From assembly GCF_023278565.1 (NCBI RefSeq), contig NC_064677.1, forward strand, positions 1,488,001 through 1,552,000: a DNA stretch of 64,000 bases, given 5' to 3'. Positions 42,475 to 54,059 of this stretch are shown here, one piece after another (positions within the stretch are counted from its first letter, which is position 1; every line of letters begins with the position of its first letter). Origin of the DNA: Colletotrichum lupini. Lineage: Eukaryota; Ascomycota; Sordariomycetes; Glomerellales; Glomerellaceae. A program made the position numbers and the translations under genes. Under the pieces are notes generated by a model. That model saw nothing but the letters and a program-made list of their open reading frames with translations. It was not told the origin of the DNA and did no database searches.

Positions 42475-44173
42475 TTACCATGGCCACCACCAGGGGTTGG
42501 ATCGTTTCACAACCCAAACGCCACGTTCAATAGTGTTGATGACAATGTAGCCACTTTTGAAGTACGGATAATGGCTCCAAGTACCAGTGTAGTTGTTTGC
42601 TCCACCGCCAGGCTCATTATCATCTTCTGGGAAGATATCAAAGTAGGCAATCTCCTTGACGTTCTTGGCTGTGGGATCCCATCGAATGGATGAGATGTCC
42701 AGGATACGAAGCCCAGCACCATAGTTGCTCTGGTACGCCAGACCGCGGTGGATGAATTGGTTGTGGTCGACACTCCGCACAGTACCCTTGAAAATGCCAG
42801 AGTTCTTGGGTTTCTCAAGGGATCTGATGTCCCAGAAGTAGGTCACAGGGAAACCGTCAGCCGCCGGGCCAGTCTTGTTTCTCTCGTCAATCTCGTCGTC
42901 CAAAACCAAGAAGTCCTGCCAGTTGGGGTCAATAACCCAGCCCTGGTGAGTGTAGGTCGCACCCTCGTAAGTGGTACGAGAGATGACGTTGGTGCTGTTC
43001 TTCTCGGTCACATCGTAGCTTGAAAGCTTGTCAGAGAAGAGCGTAGAACAAGTCGGCGTCAAAGGACTCACATGGTCAAGGTATCTTCGTTGTAGCCATA
43101 ACAGATGTCGCGACCCCAGTACTTGACATCAGGTCCACGGTACACGATGCACTGCGCGTCATGAACATAGCCATCGCCAGCCGCGCAACCCAGGTAGAGA
43201 GGGTTGTTGATGTCGGCGAGATCGAGGAACTGCAGGCCAGAGTCGCAGGGAAGGTTGCGACGAGGCTGAGCGCCGACGGCAACGGCATATCCCTTTTCCT
43301 CGTTGACAACGACGTTGTGGCTGCGACCAAGGGGTAAAGCTTCGGTCCAATGAGCCGTCAAATCCTTCTCATTGGAGAAGACAACGGGGTTCTTGGGGTC
43401 AATGTCGAGAAGCTGAAGCGGTATTAGTCCGTAGCTCACCTATACATGTGCTTGACACGAAAAATTCCCCGCAGGTCTGACATACCTTGCGCAAGTCAAA
43501 GAATTGGATTCCATGACCAGGCGCCTCGCTACCGACGACGAGATAGTTCTTGTAAGCTTTGATCTCACGCCATCTGCTTGGCTCGGAGAAGTACGGCAAT
43601 TTTCCGAGATATATCAGTTTGCCCTGCTTCGAGACTTCGGCAAAAGCGGTGCCATCGAGCTGTCCAATGGCAGAGAACTCCCGGCCGTTTGGTGCCGTCC
43701 ATCCCCACGACCCTGAACCTCTACCGGTTGAGTTGCCAAACGCTGCGTGAGGTTGAAAGTCATAGAGGTCGAGCTGTCATTTGTGAGCGAAACTCTCTGG
43801 CTCCTAGGACGACTAGGTCGATCCTATTCTCAACCATTAACTTACATCCTTGCATCGGAACGTCTGAAGAGGGTCGCCCTTGACGAGTTCTACCTTGCCA
43901 TCCTTGCATGCGAGATAGTCTTTGACGCGACCCGTCCACTGAGTCGAATCGAACTTTCCTTCGGCCTCGGCTTGTTCCCATTGGGCCTGGTTCTGTCAGA
44001 TTTGATGCTGCTTGGAGACTAAGGATCAGACCTACGATCTTGTGCTCCATGCTCTCTTGATGAGCCGCGCCGGTATCATACCAGGCTGACAGCTCGGCGC
44101 TGGGCTCCAGCTCTCTGGCAATGGAGACGCCAGAGAAGGCGCCAATGGCGACAAGTAGCGCGTTGGACTTCAT
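42475..44173 (-). CDS. Secreted choice-of-anchor-B/LVIVD-repeat protein
   Basis: About five exons on the minus strand. The signal peptide is MKSNALLVAIGAFSGVSIA. Coding blocks in order: HQESMEHKI, then after an intron NQAQWEQAEAEGKF and WTGRVKDYLACKDGKVELV, LYDFQPHAAFGNSTGRGSGS, YLVVGSEAPGHGIQFFDLRK, SHNVVVNEEKGYAVAVGAQ, GDGYVHDAQCIVYRGPDV, THQGWVIDPNWQDFLVLDDE, QFIHRGLAYQSNYGAGLRIL and TGTWSHYPYFKSGYIVINT. Blocks of the form SHN, GY.HDAQC, GRDICY, THQGW and GLRILD are diagnostic of the choice-of-anchor-B family of extracellular beta-propellers, best known from bacteria. The donor at 44034 and acceptor near 43991 are typical. The role is likely extracellular, binding or adhesion; no enzymatic site is visible. 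A TATA-like TTTATAG lies about 120 bases upstream. Confidence 0.82.
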
Positions 44174-45751
44174 GTTGGCGACTGATTCTCTACCAACACA
44201 ACTGGAGGGGAAACTTCCGCCGCAGAGATTGAATGTCAGATGCAGTCCAGGGCGAGAAGTTTATTCCGCAAGTGGAAGGACTGTCGTCAGCATTTATAGC
44301 ACCGAGAATGTGGTCCGTCCTTCCATCTTCCAAGCCAAGCGACGCCATGTTACTCGGATGTCACAAAAGTCCCAGGAAATGAACCTCACGGCTAGGTAGC
44401 TGCAGAATACTTGCATTTCGCTCGCTCACCCATCGGCCAGTATTCTGCACGATCTGCATAAGCCAATCCATGACGAAAATACCGTTCGAATAAGACCATC
44501 GCTTAGAAGTTCGGTCCTCAGGTAATGAACGTGGACCCCTCTCTGGCGATGGATGTTGTAAGACGGACAATTGATGAGCCTGGTCCTTTGATATGGAATA
44601 GGCAGGTCGGAAGGATGTCGCAAATTCTTGGCACTATTGGTCAACGTCACCAAGGTTATTCATCGCTGCAATGCTAAAGTTCTTCTGTTCGGTTGCGCCT
44701 ATGCCTCTACTATCCGTCGGGCCATCTCTGCTACTCCGCATCGCCCGGCGTCTCATAGGCTGAGTGAGCTCGCCAAGACAGAGTGCTGCAGGTGGCAATG
44801 ATACCATTCAGAAGCCATGTAACCGTCCGCTTGGTATGCCGGGGTATTTTTCCTCCAGTTTTCGATTATAACTCGCCTATCTAAAGATTGCAACGTTGAA
44901 GCATTGAATACGCCCACGCAAGAGAAGGGATGAACAACAGTTTAAAACGCATAGCTCTGAGGTGACCGGGACCAGCTCCGGGATATATCAGTCCCGGTGG
45001 GATGCTAGTAATCGCAGCGCGGTTCATACCGACGTCGTGCTTAGGGCTTTTAGGCCGATCAAGCCGATCAGTACATCGTTTTTAAGCTTGGATTTAGTGT
45101 TCCGAACCTCCCGCAACTAACGATCCACTAGCCCATACCCTTTGAGGCAGGCGTGGAACTACTCGGGTTGTGTTTGCATTAGTTTGGGAGAGCTTGCATG
45201 CGAGTGGTATTTAATGTGAAAGCTGTTTCTTTGAGTTTATATACAGTAGGTGATGGTGACCACAATTATGGAGCAATAGAATATTTCTGTCGGGAGCAGG
45301 CTTGCCCGTAATCGGGGCCCGACTGTTCCTTCCGAAGTTAAGAGGCCGGGGTGGAAGTCCGGCAAGGCACAACCCCTCATCTACCCTTGTGTTAACCCAG
45401 GTCAAAGGTTTTATCCTTCAGGCTCATGTAAGTAACAAAAGAGCGGTGTCTTGTCTTACATAACAAAAGCAGAAAGAGCGTTGTCCTCATGGCAGTTACG
45501 TCGGGAGCTTCCTTGAAATTCACACTTTTGCTTCACAAGCCGTAGGTCACCACTAAAGACTTAGGGCCGTCAACTTCAGTCCGAATCAACATATATAGTG
45601 CTGGAAGTCCTCATCAGGCAATGCCGTTTCACGTCTGGGTACCCCCAAGTTGTCACCCCACCCCGAGGATTGCCGACTTCTCCGCAACCTCCACCACACC
45701 ACCCAGGAGGCAACTTAACCCACGCTTTCTTTCATCCCTGCATCTGACATG
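44174..45751. other. Intergenic region upstream of the LVIVD gene
   Basis: No gene supported. An 8-bp inverted repeat (ACCGGGAC at 44965, GTCCCGGT at 44991) is the only structure noted. Confidence 0.5.
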
Positions 45752-45843
45752 GGCAGAGTGCCAGAGTGGTTAATGGGTATGACTCGAATTAAACTCGCAA
45801 TCATATGGCTTCGGCCGCATGAGTTCAAATCTCATCTCTGTCG
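45752..45843 (+). tRNA. tRNA-Ser (anticodon CGA) with intron
   Basis: Acceptor GGCAGAG pairs with CTCTGTC (one G-T). Discriminator G. D-arm GCCAGAGTGGTTAATGGG, typical of tRNA-Ser. The anticodon stem TATGA/TCATA encloses CTCGAA, an intron of about 11 nt and A. The long variable arm GGCTTCGGCC and a T-arm ATGAGTTCAAATCTCAT confirm a type II tRNA. Confidence 0.88.
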
Positions 45844-46256
45844 TGAAGATATCTCTTTTGCTTTTGTTGTGGTTGTGCGTGAGAGTTGCAGGCAGGACGT
45901 AGCCCCCGCACTTGCTAAGTCTTTTTAGTGAGTAGGGAATTGATGGAGTGATTATGAAATACATAAGACAAAGTTATGCAAGTACCCATGCTCTCCTTAT
46001 GAAGCAAAAGTATAGCCACAGAAACGGTCATCCAACCCGCCAGCGCGATACTCAAAGAGGCAATTGATTGCGCCGCTCCTTTCAACAACTGTGCGTAAAG
46101 TCAAAGAGGAGGAGACACAAAGACTGGCTTTCTCTCTCTACAACTAAAAGCCATTGAGGTTGTTGATGAGTAGAAAACGCCTGCACAGTGAATCGCAAGG
46201 ATTTCCGACTAGAGAAGCAGTTCACAACCAGCAACTGCCATTCAACCCTTCCCAAC
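45844..46256. other. Intergenic region
   Basis: Promoter of the acetyltransferase gene; nothing else recognised. Confidence 0.5.
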
Positions 46257-46931
46257 ATGCCCGTCAAACTTCGCACCGCCATCCCAGCAGACGGCCCGGC
46301 CCTCGCATCCATCTACCTCTCCGCCTTCCATGACAACCCGGTTTCCATAACATGCTTCCCTGCAACCACGCAAGTCTGCGACTTCCTTGCCAAATCTTTT
46401 GCGGAAGAGATAAGCGAACCTCGATCTCAGTGGCTCATCATCACTGATCCAGACTACGAGGACCCTGACCTACCCATCGCTTGCGCAAAGTGGGTTCGCC
46501 CAGCAGGACCCAACGAGACAAACGTCGAGCCGCCGCCTCCAGCGGACGTCTGGCCGAAAGAAGGAAATCCAGAGTTTGCGAACCACTTCTTTGGCTCCAT
46601 TGGCAGGAAGCACGCTGAGATTATGGGCGAAACCAGACACTGGTACCTTGAGCTTATCATTTGCCGGACAGAGCACCAGGGGAAAGGCGCAGCCAGTCCC
46701 CTTCTGAGATGGGGCGTCGAGAGGGCAGACGAGGAAGGAAAGTTGGCGTTTTTGGAGGCTGTGCCTCTAGCGAAGGGAATCTACGAAAAGTATGGATTTC
46801 AATCATTATATCGCCTGGACTTTACGACGCCCAGCTCGGGTATTTTGTCACAGGACTTTATGCTACGGAAAGGCAAGGCGGAAGAGGATTATGAGTTGGT
46901 GTTAAAGAGGTTCAATGCATCGTCATCATAG
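46257..46931 (+). CDS. GNAT-family N-acetyltransferase
   Basis: 224 residues in one exon. The start at 46257 (CAACATGCCC) gives MPVKLRTAIPADGPALASIY, the usual beta1-alpha1 of a GNAT domain; an upstream in-frame Met would add 23 unrelated residues. The acetyl-CoA binding motif A reads WYLELIICRTEHQGKGAASPLL (beta4, then the R/Q-x-x-G-x-G/A loop EHQGKGAAS). Motif B is LAFLEAVPLAKGIYEKYGFQ. These are the standard features of fungal small-molecule or amino-group acetyltransferases. Substrate unknown; probably cytosolic. Confidence 0.9.
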   Translation: MPVKLRTAIPADGPALASIYLSAFHDNPVSITCFPATTQVCDFLAKSFAEEISEPRSQWLIITDPDYEDPDLPIACAKWVRPAGPNETNVEPPPPADVWPKEGNPEFANHFFGSIGRKHAEIMGETRHWYLELIICRTEHQGKGAASPLLRWGVERADEEGKLAFLEAVPLAKGIYEKYGFQSLYRLDFTTPSSGILSQDFMLRKGKAEEDYELVLKRFNASSS

Positions 46932-47225
46932 CGTAGCCGAGAAAAGGAATCTGATGAATCCGGGTCATTACAGCCGACACGCATCATGCACACAGCCATA
47001 CGGCAAGAGCGAATTTTGAGAGATAGTCTCAGCCTGTATACTTGAAAGACTAGAGCTAGAAAAGAGTTGATATCTCTCATTGCACCACTGACTTGAAGCA
47101 TGGTAGACTTACACGACGTGAGTTTCAGAAACACCACATGTCATTTGGCCAAACTCATGCTAGCGCAAATCCAACAACGGGATGGATGGGCCAACAATAG
47201 TTCCCAAGGCTTGGAAAGACCTCAT

Positions 47226-48161
47226 TCACAGAGGCACGCCAGATCCCAAACCCTGAGCCAGCGCCAGCAAGTTCGAGACGGTCCCGACACTGGCCGGCTC
47301 CCGCGTGAAGCTCTCATTGTACCCCCACTGTGTGATGTACAGGCTATGTACACCCTGCGCAACAATAGCATTGATGTCCGCCTGGAGAGTCGCCAAAGGC
47401 GCAGGTTGATAAGGCTGCCAATCGTCATAAAAGTCGTGTACTAAGACCGCAGATTTGGCTCTCTGTGTAGCGTCCGTCGGCAGCGAGCTCAACGACGCGG
47501 GAGTAAACGGCGTGTACGTGTTTCTCGGACACCGATCCTGTGGCGCATCGGGGTCGGCCGTGTAGCACGTCTCCAGCGACAGGATGGCATCGGCCACGGT
47601 ATATAGCGAGGAGCTGGCGGGATTTACGGCCACACCAGGATTGAGAACCACCACACCGGTAGCGGACTTGGCATAGTTGGTGATATCAGTGTAGTACTGA
47701 AGCTGGGCGGGAGCGGTGTTGACCTCGTCAAAGAAGATACCGTCCATGTGAATGTCCCAAGAGTTGCCGTCCCAACCGTTGGTAGTATCCCACGCGGCGT
47801 AGGTGTCGACCCCTTGCTTGACGACGGCGATGTCCTGGGGCTGGGCTTGTACTGTACCGAGGGTCGAGATGTAGCCCAAGGTCACAGTGTTGGGACGGTT
47901 GTTAATTTGGCCAATCCACTGGGCCCAGTCAATCTTGATGCCATCCTCAAAAGCAAAGGGAGGGCCGCTATTGGGGTTGATGATGACGTTGAATGTCAAA
48001 TCCGGGTGAGCGTCGATGGCAGCAATAGCTGCTTGCCAGTCCACGGTCCCATCGTAAGGCTTCTGGAGATCGTTGATAGGGTAGATATAAAGTGGCAACA
48101 GAATGTCGACCGCGGCAGCTGCTGTACCTAGGAGGCACGCGATTGATGAAAGAGGCTTCAT
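47226..48161 (-). CDS. Spherulation-specific family 4 (spherulin-4-like) secreted protein
   Basis: 311 residues in one exon. A signal peptide (MKPLSSIACLLGTAAAAV) leads to LLPLYIYPINDLQKPYDG, then LTFNVIINPNSGPP, VTLGYISTLGTVQ, WDIHMDGIFFDEVNTAP, VVVLNPGVAVNP and HSLYITQWGYNESF. This is the TIM-barrel-like spherulin-4 family, first known from Physarum spherulation and common in fungal secretomes. The motif DGIFFDE supplies conserved acidic residues in the position of glycosidase catalytic sites; some relatives act on galactosaminogalactan-type polymers (established for related GH families, not shown for this protein). Confidence 0.9.
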   Translation of the reverse strand: MKPLSSIACLLGTAAAAVDILLPLYIYPINDLQKPYDGTVDWQAAIAAIDAHPDLTFNVIINPNSGPPFAFEDGIKIDWAQWIGQINNRPNTVTLGYISTLGTVQAQPQDIAVVKQGVDTYAAWDTTNGWDGNSWDIHMDGIFFDEVNTAPAQLQYYTDITNYAKSATGVVVLNPGVAVNPASSSLYTVADAILSLETCYTADPDAPQDRCPRNTYTPFTPASLSSLPTDATQRAKSAVLVHDFYDDWQPYQPAPLATLQADINAIVAQGVHSLYITQWGYNESFTREPASVGTVSNLLALAQGLGSGVPL

Positions 48162-50563
48162 GATGTTAGTTGTTGTTTGCGGTGGAACTTTGGAACGGGA
48201 CTGGAGTTGATAGTCAAAACCACACTAGATAATTCTCCCATTCGGGATATTCTGATCAACAGTTCTTATACGCAAGGCAACTTATGCCAAGCCAGGCAGA
48301 CCGGGCTGGGGCATTGGCGATCTACCCCGGTCTCCGCACCCCTCGCCTAGTTGTCTAAGACTTTCGACTTGGCATACACCGTGGCGAACCTGTCACGAGA
48401 ACAACAGACCGGTCTGGATGAGCAACAGGGAGGAAAATGTCTCTGTTTTCAATTTTGCAATGTCATTGTACTACGGAAAAGTGTAGAAGAATGAGTAGGA
48501 TCTCGACATGATGACGGTTCAGATCGGAAAAGCCCCGGTTGGTGATCTCGGACTCTAGGCAGCAGGCTGACAATGATCGTTGAAGGATATGGCTAGATAT
48601 AGCATGCTGTGCACTCTTGTTCGGAAGGTCTCGCCATTTAAGGATCAATACCCAGAACGCTAACCTGGTTGAGTTGCGCCATCCACTTCAGTCTGACATA
48701 TCGGCTAACCGGGAGTGATTTTTCATGCCGTCTTTCCGTGGGTAGAGATCCTAGACATCACCTTTCCGCCCCAAAATACTTGCCCATGATATTTCTTAGA
48801 CCCCAAATCTCCTCATAAATGAGAAGTCATTTTTCACTGAGCTGTCTCGTCTGCGAAATGTTGAGCAACACCTCAAAATGCATGTAGTTTATATATCTAT
48901 CACGCCCGGGTCCCGACATTTGCCCTACGATAATCAATCAGGCTTGGCAAGCCGTGATTTGTGGCAGTTGGAATACAGTTTCTCTCGATGAGATGTTTAC
49001 AGAGTTAATAATAAATACTGAGACGTTTTGAACACTTGTAGTTCTATGAGCTTGATATAGCACTGGCTATGCCGGTACTTCAGGGACCAGCCCGCGATGA
49101 CAACTCCGGTACACTATGTAGTCTCCCGTCGTCAGAAGACTCAGAAGACTTGGGAGACTTCTGTTCCAGGCTACCATACCCCTCATCAGTGTGATGAAGC
49201 TACCAGAATTAGACTTGCAATTGGGTAAGTGTGTACGTCTTGCGAATAGCAAAGGCTGGGCACATAAATCAAATAGTAACAATTCGCACCCTTTAGAGCG
49301 ATAGCCACCAGTTGTTCGCTCATGCTTGTCCAGGCTTGTTCAGCCATTACATACACAAGTAGAAGAAACTTGGAGAGAATAGCCAATTTCATTGACGCAC
49401 ATCGTCTTACTATTGACCTGAAGCATATGGTCGATAATGCTGCTGACTCTTTAATGGGTTTCAACCCACCCCCCTATGGTGCATGTGGGTGGCCTTTTCG
49501 CGCCCAAGAAAGAGTCTGAGTTCGGTTCCCGAGCCTTTGAGAAAAGACCAGCTTCCTGTTATAATAGACTTCGTCATCTCGAATGTACGACATAGCCTAT
49601 CGGATCCCAAAGCATCTTCTCTTGATCCCGGTAAATCGAGCCCGACACCAGCAGGATGGCACGGCAGCACGGTGCTTTTCTTCCTCCGTACAATGTGCTT
49701 ACTATCGGGTCGTCGGAGATCATAAGGTCCGAGATCTGTGGGCGCAACTTTCGCAAAAAGTTGCCGTTGTTGCTGCGAACTCCGCCATGTTCAACGTCAC
49801 TAAACCCATGATTCATGAGCCATACAGATCGAAACTGCAAATCGGATTGTGACCACTGCCTTTGATTACCTTTTTCTAGCGTGACGTAGCATTTACCCTG
49901 TTTCGGACCTTGAACGGGCCTCTAGGTGGGATCTCCGGGGGTTCAGATGGGTTTTGCCCGGTGCATCGAAGGGTCCTGGCTTTGATAATCATGCATGGTA
50001 GCGTGCCACTATCCATCAGCTCTGCTCTGAAGACATGTTTTCCTTGCAAGTAATCACTGCAGTGAAGTAAGTCTCCGAGGTGGACATTCGCCGACTTCGC
50101 GTCGACAGCCGGCGCATCGGTGGACTTATTACCACCGCAAGTGGGCAAATTGCTGACGAAATAGTCCAGCAGTTGTATTCACTCTGCGCGATTTTGCCCG
50201 GAATTCAACGTGGGTGGTGGGCCTGCCAGTTCGTTCCTTCACTCCATCTACGCTGAGAACCAGTGAAGTCCTTGTCGACATGGGACGGGAACGGGCCAGA
50301 GTTTAACCCCAAGAAACCTAGCACCCGATCCTACGTCGACAACAAAATGGGACCTCATACAAGGTCCGTTACGATGGTCAGCCACCCAACGGACGCACCA
50401 GCGCCCGGTAACTTAGGCGGACAATCATAGAGGGCGGAGACCCGGCTTCGTCTCGGTGGAGACGGGCCTCTTGTGGTATATATCACCGGCCACGATCCCA
50501 AGGCCGTTTCCTAGGTCAACTTCGCAGTACCCAAGACTTCATTGCACTCACAATTCATTCATC
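48162..50563. other. Intergenic region upstream of the FAD monooxygenase
   Basis: About 2.4 kb with no supported gene. Contains short tandem-like AGAAGACT repeats near 49136-49152 and the TATA box annotated below. Confidence 0.5.
50477..50483 (+). promoter_or_regulatory. TATA box of the FAD monooxygenase gene
   Basis: TATATAT lies 87 bases before the ATG at 50564, in an otherwise G/C-rich stretch. Confidence 0.45.
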
Positions 50564-52042
50564 ATGTCAAGCGGGCCTTTCAGAGTCATCATTGTTGGTG
50601 GTGGACCTAGCGGTATCACTGCCGCGCATGCGCTTCACCACGCGGGAATTGACTTCGTCGTCCTCGAACGCAGGACAAACATCGTCGACGATCTCGGCGC
50701 AAGTCTCGTCCTGGGTGCACCGAGCCTGCGTATTTTCCATCAATTTGGCATCCTTGATAACCTCATGGAAATTGGCGGCAAGCTGTACGAAAACAAAGGA
50801 TTTACCGTAGACGGATACGCATTCAAGCATGCAGAGACACTGGCCATTTTTAAAGCGAAGTAAGTTTCTTCCTTTGGTTCCTTCGTCGTGTTTTCGCAAA
50901 CCCCTATTCCCCACCCCACTTCACATGTCCGTGTAAGCCAAATCGCGTGCTCGCTAACAAATTCTTCTCCATCCTCTAGCCACGGCGCAGAACCCGTCGC
51001 ATTTCACAGGGCTCACCTTATCGGGGCCCTCTACGATGGTCTACCGGAAGCTGCCAAATCAAAATACTTCACCGGCAAAAAGCTCGCCGCCATCGTCTCC
51101 ACGGATACGGGAGTGACCGTCACGTGTGAAGACGGTTCTTCCTACGACGGCTCCATTGTCATTGGTGCTGATGGTGTACACTCAGCGACGCGCCGGCAAA
51201 TGCGCAAACTCGCCGTTGCTGAAGATCCCTCCCGCGAGAAGACGTGGGACGCTGAGAAGCCCTTCAAGACACTGTACCAGTGTATGTGGGCCTCGTTCCC
51301 GCGCCCAACAGAGACGGGCCAGAGCTATGAGACGTCTGGGACCGACAACTCGGCCATGTACATTACTGGCAAGGATAGGGGCTGGATTTTCTTGTACGAG
51401 AAGCTCCCCGAGCCCACGACGGAACGCATCTCGTTCACCGACGAACAACTGGATGCGTTTGCTGGGAGATTTGCAGACTGGCCCATCACAGACACCCTGA
51501 AAGTTAAGGATGTCTACAAGGAGCGCTTCAATGCCGGCGGTGCAGGCCTGGAGGAGGGCCTCTGCGAGCACTGGAGCTGGAACGGAAGAGTGGTCCTTGT
51601 AGGCGACGCAGCGCACAAGTTCACGCCTAACGCTGGCCTGGGCTTCAACAATGGCGTGCAGGACGTGGTGGCGCTCTGCAACAGGCTCCAGAAGTTCGTC
51701 TCTGGTTCTGCGAACGGAGCCAACAGCAAGACGCCCGACTTCTCGGCGCTGGAGGCCCAGTTTGAGGCGTACAGGCAGGAAAGGCGGGAACGCGTGGAGC
51801 AAGATCTCGAGCAGTCTGCGCGTGTGACGAGGATGCACGCGTGGGCTTCGACGTGGGACTGGATTATGTCGAGGTATGTCATGTCGTGGTCCTTTGTCCA
51901 GCAACTCTTCATCACCTTCATCGTGTCGCCGAACGCGCAGAAGTCTGGAGTATTGGACTTCATCTCGGCCACGGAACCATTTGAGGGCACTTACAAATGG
52001 CTGCATCCATTGAAAAGCATCAAGAATGGAGGTTCGGTGTAG
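50564..52042 (+). CDS. FAD-dependent monooxygenase, group A flavoprotein hydroxylase
   Basis: Two exons, 50564-50859 and 50980-52042, are split by a 120-nt intron (GTAAGT to CTCTAG) whose phase joins as AA|C. The protein has 452 residues. The start at 50564 opens directly into the Rossmann strand: FRVIIVGGGPSGITAAHAL (GxGxxG), then VLERR. The NADPH/FAD motif GADGVHSATRR and the second FAD motif VLVGDAAHKFTPNAGLGFNN are intact. The C-terminal region has a hydrophobic helix (MSWSFVQQLFITFIVS) seen in PaxM-type membrane-associated fungal monooxygenases that epoxidise prenylated indoles and terpenoids. No prenyltransferase or terpene cyclase lies nearby, so the substrate is open. The promoter has a clear TATA box. 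Confidence 0.9.
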
Positions 52043-53153
52043 GAAAGTAGCGAGAATTCCATTCAGTTTAGCATAGCGTGTGTTCAGATAGCATTTCAGT
52101 TGATTCCCCTCTTCATTAGTTCTCTTGTCCTTGGCTTATCGTACCGTGCTTTGTGTCCGGACTAGAAGTCGTTGCATCCGATGGCTAGAAGTAAGCAATT
52201 CGAGCTTCAAATCAATCCATCACAGATCTAGCCTATGTATTCGCTCATTTAGTTTATGCTTATGACGATCAAGTCAGTTTTGTGTCTGGTGTTTGTCACA
52301 ATTACTGGTACTCTCGAACCTCCCGCGCCCCTAGTCCAGCAAGGCTTGCTTAGATCATACACCAGCACCTCAATCACACACCCAGCAGTAGCAGCACTAT
52401 ATCAGGCGTGTTTCCGGGAGGCAGTCGCTGTGAGATTTTACCTACAGGTCCTGACCACCCATTAGACTGCAATTCTTCAAGGTTGTCTGCTCAGTTGTCT
52501 ACCAGATACGAATCAAACAAACCTTCAATTAAGCTCATCAAGAAACCTAGATCTCTAAACCAATCTCGCGATTTAAACAATCTTGTCACTCCCTCTCATA
52601 TGAACGAAGCGCGGGGAAAAGAGTTGAGAGTATGGGGTGGAGGACCGGTTGGTTCGGTCTCAAATATCAGCACAGTAGGCTGAGCCACAGCCACAGGTGT
52701 CGCCCAAGCACGGATGAACATGCATGTGCTCGAAAGCTCTCTAGTTGCCAAGGGCCCCCAAGAACATCCATCATTGGCTTGCCCAGAGGTGGTTGTCAGC
52801 ACCCTGCAGTCCAGGGTGGACTTGGAATACCCCCAAAGTTGGCCAGACTGCGTCATCCCACGCGCCGAGAGGCCTGATGACTGGCTGGGAACTCAGGGCC
52901 ATGGGCGCAAACCTGGTTTTGCAGCTTCCGCGTCCAATAAGCCAGCCATGTCATGATGGTCGGTCTCTTCGCGAATACACCTCATGATGGTCCCTTATAA
53001 TCATCATGAGATGCCAACCTCGGAGACTTGGAGGAAGTGAGAAGTATTTCACTCGAGTCAAGCGTCACCACATCTTACATAGTTGATGCGCATACCTAAG
53101 TCGGAATTTACCAGCACGGATAACATCACACTGAGATTCACTCAATTGGAGCA
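52043..53153. other. Intergenic region
   Basis: 3' flank of the monooxygenase and promoter of the CAP protein. The sequence TCATGATGGTC occurs twice within 40 bases near 52950-52990. No gene supported. Confidence 0.5.
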
Positions 53154-53780
53154 ATGTATCTCACAAAAGCACTCGCCCTCGCCCTCCTCCACACTCTAGT
53201 CTCCGCCCAGACAGTAGTGACAACAATCACTGAAGCACCCCCAAGTCCAACGGCAGAGCCACAGTGGACATCAGACAACACATTCACCTCGGCAGTCCTC
53301 AACAGCACCAATTTCTATCGCGGCGAGCACAATGCGTCCTCCGTAGCGTGGAATGAAACGCTTGCCGACTTCGCCACCGACTACCTTGACGACATGTCGG
53401 GCGACAGCTGCGACTTTGAACACTCGGGCGGTCCCTACGGCGAGAACCTGGCCAAGGGATACCCCAACACAACGGCGAGCGTCGAGGCGTGGGGCGAAGA
53501 GCGCGACGACTACAATTTCAAGAAGGGCGAATTTGACGAGGAAACGGGTCATTTTACACAGCTTGTATGGAAGGACACGACGGATGTCGGATGCGGCCGC
53601 AAGTTATGTGGCGACGGCCAGTGGTATCTTGTGTGCGAATACTGGCCGAGGGGCAACGTCGTGGGTCAATTCACAGAGGAGGTGCAAAGTCAAGAGTCGT
53701 TAGGTGCGCGAATGAGCTCCAGTATCACTCCATATCTGTTAGCTTTGGCTGGGAGTGTGACTGCATGGATTTTGTCTTGA
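53154..53780 (+). CDS. Secreted CAP/PR-1-like (SCP) protein
   Basis: 208 residues in one exon, starting with signal peptide MYLTKALALALLHTLVSAQ. The CAP domain shows FTSAVLNSTNFYRGEHNASS, LADFATDYLDDM, CDFEHSGGPYGENLAKGYP, HFTQLVWKDTTDVGCG and WYLVCEYWPRGNVVGQF, which are CAP motifs 1 to 4 with the His/Glu set and paired Cys. A hydrophobic C-terminus (SSSITPYLLALAGSVTAWILS) after a small-residue site suggests a GPI anchor. Fungal CAP proteins bind sterols and fatty acids and some act in virulence or fruiting; the role here is inferred only from the fold. Confidence 0.92.
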   Translation: MYLTKALALALLHTLVSAQTVVTTITEAPPSPTAEPQWTSDNTFTSAVLNSTNFYRGEHNASSVAWNETLADFATDYLDDMSGDSCDFEHSGGPYGENLAKGYPNTTASVEAWGEERDDYNFKKGEFDEETGHFTQLVWKDTTDVGCGRKLCGDGQWYLVCEYWPRGNVVGQFTEEVQSQESLGARMSSSITPYLLALAGSVTAWILS

Positions 53781-54059
53781 AGAGGCATTCATCGCCGGCG
53801 CTTATTTAGGTGAATGAGAGACCCTTTCCTGATGGCAATCTGACATTAAGAACAAGGGTTCCGGTTCTACCCCTTCAATTGCATATTCCAGGCTTAAGCT
53901 AAACTCATTCATTCGAACCACTCCCGAACATTTTACACACATCTCGTGCCCATCTCATAATACCCGTTACGGCGCCTCATTCACATCAACGCCTTTGAGA
54001 TCGCACAAAGCCCATTGGAAGGAAGTTTGTTGTCACTCATCGAGGGTCGACTTATCATA

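Noticed and set aside
45290..45365. Segment reminiscent of a 5S rRNA (CCGAAGTTAAGAGGCCGGG)
   Set aside because: The rest of the 5S consensus and helix pairing are absent.
9605..52042. Possible secondary-metabolite cluster (P450, LaeA-like methyltransferase, transporter, BBE oxidase, FAD monooxygenase)
   Set aside because: The enzymes are tens of kilobases apart, separated by tRNAs and unrelated genes, and no backbone synthase, terpene cyclase or prenyltransferase is present.
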